From NCBI GenBank assembly GCA_003013855.2, contig ML058484.1, forward strand, positions 5,629,344 to 5,693,343: 64,000 nucleotides of DNA, written 5' to 3'. Source of the DNA: Liriodendron chinense. Taxonomy: Eukaryota; Streptophyta; Magnoliopsida; Magnoliales; Magnoliaceae. The notes under the pieces were generated by a model. It worked only from the letters and a program-made list of their open reading frames with translations, was not told the DNA's origin and made no database searches. Made by a program: the position numbers and the translations under genes. Position 1 is the stretch's first letter. Each line of letters starts with the position of its first letter. Shown here piece by piece: positions 57,731 to 64,000 of this stretch.

Positions 57731-58242
57731 GGAGCGGATCAGATGCGGCCTTGGCCTCACCAAAGATTTACTATGGGGTCCACCTTGATGTAACCTTGAT
57801 GTATTAATTCTACATCCATGCCGTCCATCTGTTTTTTTAGGTCATTTTACGACATGAGCCCAAAAATAAAGCAGATCCAAGTCTCAGGTGGACCATTAGG
57901 AACCAGCGGTGATTGAACACACCACCATTAAAAACTTCTTAAGGCCCACCGTAATGTAATGTTTCCATAATGTTTAGTTGCCATCCAATCTGTTGATAAG
58001 GTCACATAAACCTGGATGAACGGACAAAACTTTATCAGCTTCATCCAAAACTTTGGTGGCCCAAAGTTTTCAACGGTCAATCACCACTGTTTCCTAAGAT
58101 ATGGTCCACCTGAGATTTAGATCAGTTCTATTTTTTGGGCTCATTCCCTAAAATGATCTAGCAAAGCGGATGGAATACATGAATCAAGGTGGGCCCATGG
58201 TAAGAGCCGCACGTGAGGTCGGGCCGCACCTAATCCGTTTCC
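57731..58242. mobile_element. Long-inverted-repeat MITE (GCGGATC..TGCGGCC ends)
   Basis: The left end GGAGCGGATCAGATGCGGCC and the reverse complement of the right end GGAAACGGATTAGGTGCGGC match, and continue into GGCCTCAC/GACCTCAC and the CCACCTTGAT segment. The interior carries the GTGGTCCACC-family core. Length is 512 bp, with no coding capacity and no clear target duplication. Confidence 0.7.
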
Positions 58243-59052
58243 TGAATCCCATGGTGATGTTTGCTGGCCGTCTAAACCGTGCATTGCAGGACATCCCTGT
58301 CCAGAGGGTGGGGATTCAATCACGACTGTTTCCTGTGGTGTGATCCACCTATGATTTCAGTTAACTTCATTCTTGGGATCATGCCCTACAATGAGCTTTC
58401 AAAATGGTTGGATGGTAATCCGCGCCCTGTCCAAAGGGATGCTCCAAGAATCAGATGTATACAAAACTAAGGTGGGCCACAGTATCAGGAACAATGTAAA
58501 ATCATGGACAAAACCACTATATCTCCTGCTATGGCTCTCCTGAGTTTTGTAATAACCTAGCTTTCGGCCTGTCCCTTCACCCCTCCATGGACCTCGTACA
58601 ACGAACAGGCTGGATGGCTATAAACAGTGGCCCCACACGGAGACTAACAATAGCATCCCTTTTCAGCTGCTTCCTATGGTGTGGCCCACTTGAGCTATGG
58701 ATCTAACCAAAATTTTGGCCCTACGCCTGAAATTACTGGGCGCACCTGATGGGTGGATTAGATTTTTCAGAACGGATCGCAGTGGGGCCCGCAGAGGTCA
58801 ACGCTGCTGAAACTGACAGCCGCCTCAACAGGATTTAGATGAAAAGGGATTAGAAAAGGACACAAAGTCAACCTGATTAGTAGCGTGGTATCCTCAGATA
58901 TCATTAAAATAAATAAACGGATAAGGGGCTTGCTAACGTCCACATCTTCATGGTACGTCAGCGGCGGCAACGTCCAATCATGAATCTGAACCGTCCATTC
59001 CTTCAGACAACTAGGGCGAAGACACAGTTCAAAAATCAAGCTAATTGGCTGA

Positions 59053-59644
59053 CCCCCGTTTGGCACCGTGGATTTGAGGAGAGAGGAGGAGAAACTGGTT
59101 GCTTTATTCTTCCTGTCACCATGATTTGTTGAGGAGTGGATTTGATAGGAATCCAGGAAAACCCAAAAAAGGCACCTTTAGCCATTTTTCAAATCCTCAA
59201 AGGTGTTATTTGAGTAGAAATCCTTCCCAACGTGAGACCCACCGTAATGTGTCTCTAACTATGGGACCCACATGATGTATGTTTTCCATCCAACTTGTTG
59301 ATAAGGTCACAAAGACCTGGATGAAGGGACCACACAAATTTCAGTTTAATCCAAAACTTTTGTGCATCATAAAGGTCTCACTCTCCACTTTTTCTTGTTT
59401 TATGGTCCACTTTAGATGCGGATTTGCTTTATTTTTTGGATCTTGGCATAAAATGATCCATAAAAATGGATAAATGGCATGAATTTAAAAATCAAGGCTA
59501 ATACGAGGGACATGGGATTAAAATTTACACCATTCATTCCTTCATGTTTGATTTCTCTCCAAATCTTGGCTGCCAAATTAGAATTGATGAGAATTCATAT
59601 AATGGAATCCACTTTTCCTCAAATCCATGGTGCCAGACGGGCCA
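59053..59644. mobile_element. MITE with CCCGTTTGGCACC ends
   Basis: The left end CCCCCGTTTGGCACCGTGGA and the reverse complement of the right end GGCCCGTCTGGCACCATGGA match, continuing TTTGAGGAgaga/TTTGAGGAaaag. Length is about 590 bp, non-coding. The end type resembles Tourist or hAT MITEs; no target duplication was readable. A GTGGTCC-family piece lies inside (59230-59470). Confidence 0.65.
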
Positions 59645-59649
59645 TAAAA

Positions 59650-61680
59650 GTATCCGATACATAGAATGGAAAACGGACGATCAATATGAAGCAGATAGAA
59701 AAAAATTTGGTCCAATTATAATCTCAAACCGTCCATCTCATATATCTCATTTTCTATTGCTTATGATTCCAAAGTAGCATTTAGGTTTGATGATTCTAAC
59801 CATGCAATCGATGTTATCTATGACTCCTAAAAACAAGCGGTTATAACAAAGAGATGGGAAACGAAAGCGGTTCTGGTCAATGGATCCTCAACTTGAGACC
59901 GGATCTCCTCGAGACTATGAAACTCTTCGTATAAGTGAAATCCACTCCATCCATCAGATGATAACACTTACTTTCATCATACACATGAAGGATCAGAACG
60001 ATACAAAAGTTAGATGGCCACACCAATGGGAACAAAGCCAAATTGCACTCAAAACCTCTACCTTCATGCGTTGTGGCCTGCCTGAGCTTTGGGTCAGGCT
60101 GATTTTTGTGCCTTCCCTTCATCCTAGTGATTCACACCTGGTGAACGGGTTTGATTAAAGATACAGACCATGGTGGCCACAAATACAAGCCTACGGTTGG
60201 CGTCCCATCCCCATTCATCCCTCTGGTTTGGCCCACCTGAGTTGTTACATCTGTCTGGCTTTTGGTCCCGGACCTAGCATTGCGAAGCACACCTGATGAC
60301 AGGGTGGATTACACGTTTATGACACGGAGGGTGGGGCCCAAAGGGAGCATAGGTGCTTCAGGCTATGAGTAAAACAGCTGTTGTACACAGGATTCAGGTC
60401 CAACAACTAGAGCATTATCATAACAACAAACAACATTATCATGTCGTCATGCTCTTTCATGGCCTACATATCTCAAAGGCCCCTTGCACGCCTCAACGAA
60501 AAGATATCTCCATCCAAAGCTTTGCCAAGACCACACGCGTGTACAAGTCAGCTAACACACCTGCCACCACATATGCTAGCACGGTGTACACGTGCAACAT
60601 CCAAACCATCCATCAATCGTATTGAAAACTCCCTGTCCCAAGCATCAGATGGGTCCACTAGTCACGTGGGCTACAATTAACTGAACAAATGTACGGTTGT
60701 GAAAAAAGCAGCTGGAAGTTTTATAGTACTGAATGGACCACCTTTATCTTTGCGGAGTCATATCTACACGGTGAGGTCCACCTGATGGATGGCTTAGATA
60801 CTTCACCCGTCTAGTAAACTAGCATTTCTGGTGGTGTGTGTGCATTAGCTGATTTGTACATGCGTGTGGGTCCAACCATCCACAGATACAAAAAGATAAG
60901 AAAACAAGGGAATGCAGCTTCTCACAGTCCCAATGCAAAGGCAATGAAAGCAACATCACCTGGTCCACCTAAAGGAAAGCAACAAAATAAATTAGAGCTG
61001 GGACCTCCCTCTCTAGCAATAACGACCACAAGGTGCTGAAAGTAGAAACTCCCAAAAAGGATACTCCATTTCATCTGCAAATTTGGCAGATCAGTGGCCC
61101 ACTAAAAGAACCTATAATGTAAAGGTTACCGCCAATGTGGTTCCACCCCACCGAAGAATGTGGGTCAGATTGTGAATCCATAGCCTTACAAGTTCCTTAC
61201 AGTGTGGGTCAGCAAAGGTCCCTTGATGATAATGTGGGTAAGATAGTGGGTCAGATATGGGTCGGTCAGGTGCCATACTGGCACCAAGTGTGGGTCAGAT
61301 TAAGTATCCTCCACCAAAGAAGTCCCTCCTCTCTTGATTATGTAGGTCGGATATTGGCATCCTATGGAGGTGCTAAAAGCCCCATAATGGCCACAGATTA
61401 TTACAAGCAAAAAGATATATGACCTCTAATACATAATTAGAGGCCTAATTGGGCCACAATCCTAAACTCAATCCAGCCGTTGGTTTGCTTTCGATAGGTG
61501 TCAATGCCTGTCAGGAGAAGAAACACATTAAAACTCATTATCAGTGGCACCCAAAGACACCCTAACCTACCGCGGATTTTTCCCAGGTATCCCAGATGTA
61601 TCCACAACGATTGAATTGCAAACTCAAACCTAACTTTTACCATTCTCCTCGGAATGGACGTTGAGATCACAATTTCCCAA
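59650..61680. other. Intergenic DNA, weak GTGGGTCAGAT repeats
   Basis: About 61150-61350 has five or so GTGGGTCAGAT-like phrases at irregular spacing. Open frames of 60-95 codons (60353-60625 and 61135-61422 among them) show no domain and are not called. Confidence 0.4.
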
Positions 61681-61681
61681 T

Positions 61682-61985
61682 AGGGCTGCAAGTTGGGTTC
61701 AGGTTCGGCCCAAAGCCGATTGACCTCACACCCGAGTTCGTGTCAGGTTGTCAGGGTCCTTGGGTTGGAAAAAGCCAACCCAATCTCAAATCCAGTTGGG
61801 TTCGGGGTAGAGTAAATTTGGATTAGATTAGGTCAGCTGCAAAGGGTTGGGTCGAGAATAGAGGAATTCAGGTTGAGTTCAGGTTGGGCACTTTAGGTTG
61901 GAATTTGGGTTGGGTCCTCCTGAGGTCAGATTGGGCTTAGGTTGAACCCCCAACCAGACCCAAACCGTCCAAGTTGCACCCCTAC
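61682..61985. mobile_element. hAT-like fragment with GGGTT repeats
   Basis: The ends TAGGGCTGCAAGTTGGG and the reverse complement TAGGGGTGCAACTTGGA are inverted. The interior is full of GGTTGGG/CAGGTT repeats, like other hAT-type elements in this window. No 8-bp target duplication could be matched. Confidence 0.5.
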
Positions 61986-63616
61986 TTCACAGCCCTATTT
62001 ATATAGTTTATTACCAAACTGCCCAACCCAGCATCAGAAATAATGAATTTCACCTATGTACGCCTTCCCAATTCACATAAATACACACAACTACCAAACA
62101 GCTTTTGGACCAGGACCTTCCAAATATTATAACAAAGGTCCCCATCAGGTGTAATTAGCAGCCCAAAGCTCACATGTGGAAAGATATAAGAACAAACAGC
62201 TACCTCCCAAACATACACAAATCAAAGAATGGTAACAAACAGAGCTGACCTAAGGAAAGAAGGAAAAAATACAGATACTGCAAAAGAGCATTCATATTTC
62301 ATAAAGGCCGTTCTTACATGAACAAAAACCAACTTCCAAAAAACATAAATATGGATATCGAATCTATCAATCCCATATTAATTGGATGCATTCCCTTCAA
62401 TTTCCAACTACCCTAAACCAATCAGGGGAATGATCACAATGCATGATGTGTAAGTTCTTTCCGACCCGTCCGTTAGATGGGCCAACATGTGTTAGGCCTC
62501 GAACCCGAAATCCAGCCTGATCCATAACGTTCACCATAGAAACTTCAGGTTGGAACATGGGGTCTACCATGTTGCATGCAAGCCATCCAAACCAATCACT
62601 AGCTGAACCCCACCCAAGTGAAGGGACCACAGCAACACTCAGGTGGATCAAACCACTTGAAAATGGGAGTTCTAGGCATGATTGTACATTGCTCCCCCTT
62701 AGTTATTGATCAGGATGATTCTTGGGATGTATGGTGAAATGAGAAGGCTCACCAATTGCATGATCTGGTGGGCCCCACACAGATCGGATGAATGGTAATT
62801 ACAATTTTTGTGATCATTCCATAACTAAGCATGAGGAATGTCCCTCAAGAAGGCTCCCTGCCTAGGGAGGGCGGGCCCAAGCTGCTCATCCCTTCTGCCA
62901 AGCACATGAAGATAGATCTCACTGTATATGGACCACATGGAAAAATCTGAGAAAAATTCTGAGTTGTCAGATATCTTACCCATGTCCTATCCTTGCAAAG
63001 GCGATGATCAGGACCACTGATCTATTTCTTTCTTTCTTTCTTTCTTTCTTTCTTTTTTTTATTCGAAATGAATTTTTCCAAGAAACTCTGATCGAAAATG
63101 TTAGGTTTTTCTGGATCTACACATCTATGTTGGGATGTTATATGGATTTATAGAATCAGATGGTGGGACTGGAGAGGCAAGCAGCTTGGGTGCACACTGA
63201 GGAATTACATCAAATTCAATCTAGAACTTCCAAACATGGGGCCCAATAGCTAAAATTTCACTGGTCGGATGGCGATCTCGTCCATCTGAATAACCACCAA
63301 TTTCCCATTCCCATTGCCAGTGACCATAATCAGATGGTTCCTATGGTTCTACCAGTCCAATTTTCAGGCCATGCTCCATCCACAGCAAGGCCCGCAACTT
63401 CAACTGTCTAGATTGATGTAAATGTCTGGTCCAGCATACTAATTAAAGGTAATTACTCTTAATTAAACACAATTATATTTCTTGGGGGCAAAAACAAAAC
63501 CCGTAATTTCTAATCAATTGCATAACAATAAAATCCAACAAAATAAATACTTCCAATAAAAGGGAAAAAAAAAAAAAAAAACACTATACAAGATAACAGC
63601 AAAGTCCCAATTCAAA
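61986..63616. other. Flank of the small gene; (TTTC)n at 63026-63054
   Basis: It contains a TTTC tetranucleotide run of about seven units, MITE fragments such as GGTGGGCCCCACACAGATCG (about 62768), and a 19-A run near 63565. If the small gene is spliced at 63621, later exons would lie here, but I could not identify any. Confidence 0.4.
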
Positions 63617-63856
63617 TTACCTGGAAGAGACTGGATTTAGGGTTTTGGTGAAGCCATTCAAGGCTCCATAGCTCTTGGAATTGAATCCCAAACACCCCAA
63701 AAGCCCCTGCCTGTATGGCAAGAACGTCTTCTTCTTCATCTCCTCTGCTTGCGCTCTGTTTGCAGTATAAAACATCTCATGTGGGGATGGTGCTGGGCCC
63801 CGCCTCTTCCTCATCCCATTTGTCGCCTTTCCGGCCACCGCCTTCTTCGGCGGCAT
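63617..63856 (-). CDS. Small conserved plant protein, about 79 residues
   Basis: The ATG at 63856 gives MPPKKAVAGKATNG, a basic MRKRRGPAPS stretch, then HEMFYTANRAQAEEMKKK and TFLPYRQGLLGCLGFNSKSY, ending ALNGFTKTLNPVSSR at a TAA (63619-63617). The segment from PSPHEMFY to PVSSR matches, from memory, a small family of plant proteins of unknown function. No signal peptide or membrane segment is seen; the basic N-terminus could direct it to the nucleus. The frame is open upstream to the window edge, but the upstream residues look like leader sequence, and an out-of-frame upstream ATG (about 63971) opens a short uORF. The last codon overlaps a strong donor, CAG|GTAATT, so splicing past the stop is possible. 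Confidence 0.65.
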   Translation of the reverse strand: MPPKKAVAGKATNGMRKRRGPAPSPHEMFYTANRAQAEEMKKKTFLPYRQGLLGCLGFNSKSYGALNGFTKTLNPVSSR

Positions 63857-64000
63857 CTGACCCTTTCCTTTCTCCTTCTCCCCTCCTGCCGTCGCTTCTG
63901 ACTGTGGAGATTTCTTCTCCCTCAAAGAAGGAGAAAACGATAGCGTGTGCCAGAACTTCTCCTTCCCATTCCCTCTTCCTTCGCTTTTGCTTCTATACAA

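Noticed and set aside
60353..60680. Overlapping frames of 79-90 codons
   Set aside because: Two frames overlap in the same region with no domain, no splice context and no codon pattern, so they are chance frames.

Overview
The window is nuclear DNA from a flowering plant. It has intron-containing plant genes (an R2R3-MYB regulator and two conserved plant proteins of unknown function), Ty3/gypsy and Ty1/copia-type LTRs, hAT, PIF/Harbinger-like and long-inverted-repeat MITEs, a SINE, a LINE end and many microsatellites. Very frequent GTGGGCCCCACCATGATGTATGTG-like repeats resemble what I remember from magnoliid genomes such as laurels and magnolias; that placement is from memory and cannot be proved here.

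Three genes are supported. (1) Plus strand, 7292-10295: a three-exon R2R3-MYB of 372 codons, closest in architecture to the flavonol regulators of subgroup 7 (MYB11/12/111, grape MYBF1), with a TATA box and a dense cluster of ACGT/G-box cores just upstream. (2) Minus strand, 44206 down to 31209: a three-exon gene for a conserved, uncharacterised plant protein of about 251 residues. Its 11-kb second intron is packed with transposons. (3) Minus strand at the right edge, 63856 to 63617: a small conserved plant protein of about 79 residues. No bacterial, viral, rRNA or tRNA gene was found.

Layout. 1-6.6 kb: AT-rich intergenic DNA with an exact 10-bp-period array and MITE fragments. 6.6-10.5 kb: MYB gene. 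10.5-16.2 kb: a 107-bp tandem array, a 91-bp-arm hairpin, a long-inverted-repeat MITE, and a short LTR element with its own PBS. 16.8-22 kb: a degenerate array of about 145-bp period, split by a hAT-like element that itself carries a MITE inside a TA microsatellite, then a 35-bp array. 22-30 kb: an LTR-plus-PBS fragment, two solo LTRs, one structurally complete 322-bp TRIM, a SINE and a hAT element. 31-44 kb: the large minus-strand gene; its introns contain a LINE 3' end, a hAT MITE, a truncated Tekay/Del-like LTR, a truncated Tat-lineage gypsy element and a solo LTR. 44.7-47 kb: four copies of a 560-bp unit. 48.1-52.1 kb: a PIF-like element carrying a 2.7-kb solo LTR. 52-63.6 kb: MITEs and degenerate repeats.

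The genes do not form an evident pathway; they are isolated genes in repeat-rich DNA. The strongest results are structural. At least seven insertions can be bounded by target-site duplications readable directly in the sequence. Solo LTRs clearly outnumber intact elements, which suggests efficient removal by LTR-LTR recombination. I found no convincing wholly new biological system. The best candidates for follow-up are the 10-bp-phased array, the 560-bp tandem array derived from a dispersed MITE, the hairpin beside the MYB gene, and the apparent reading-frame break at the end of the large gene.
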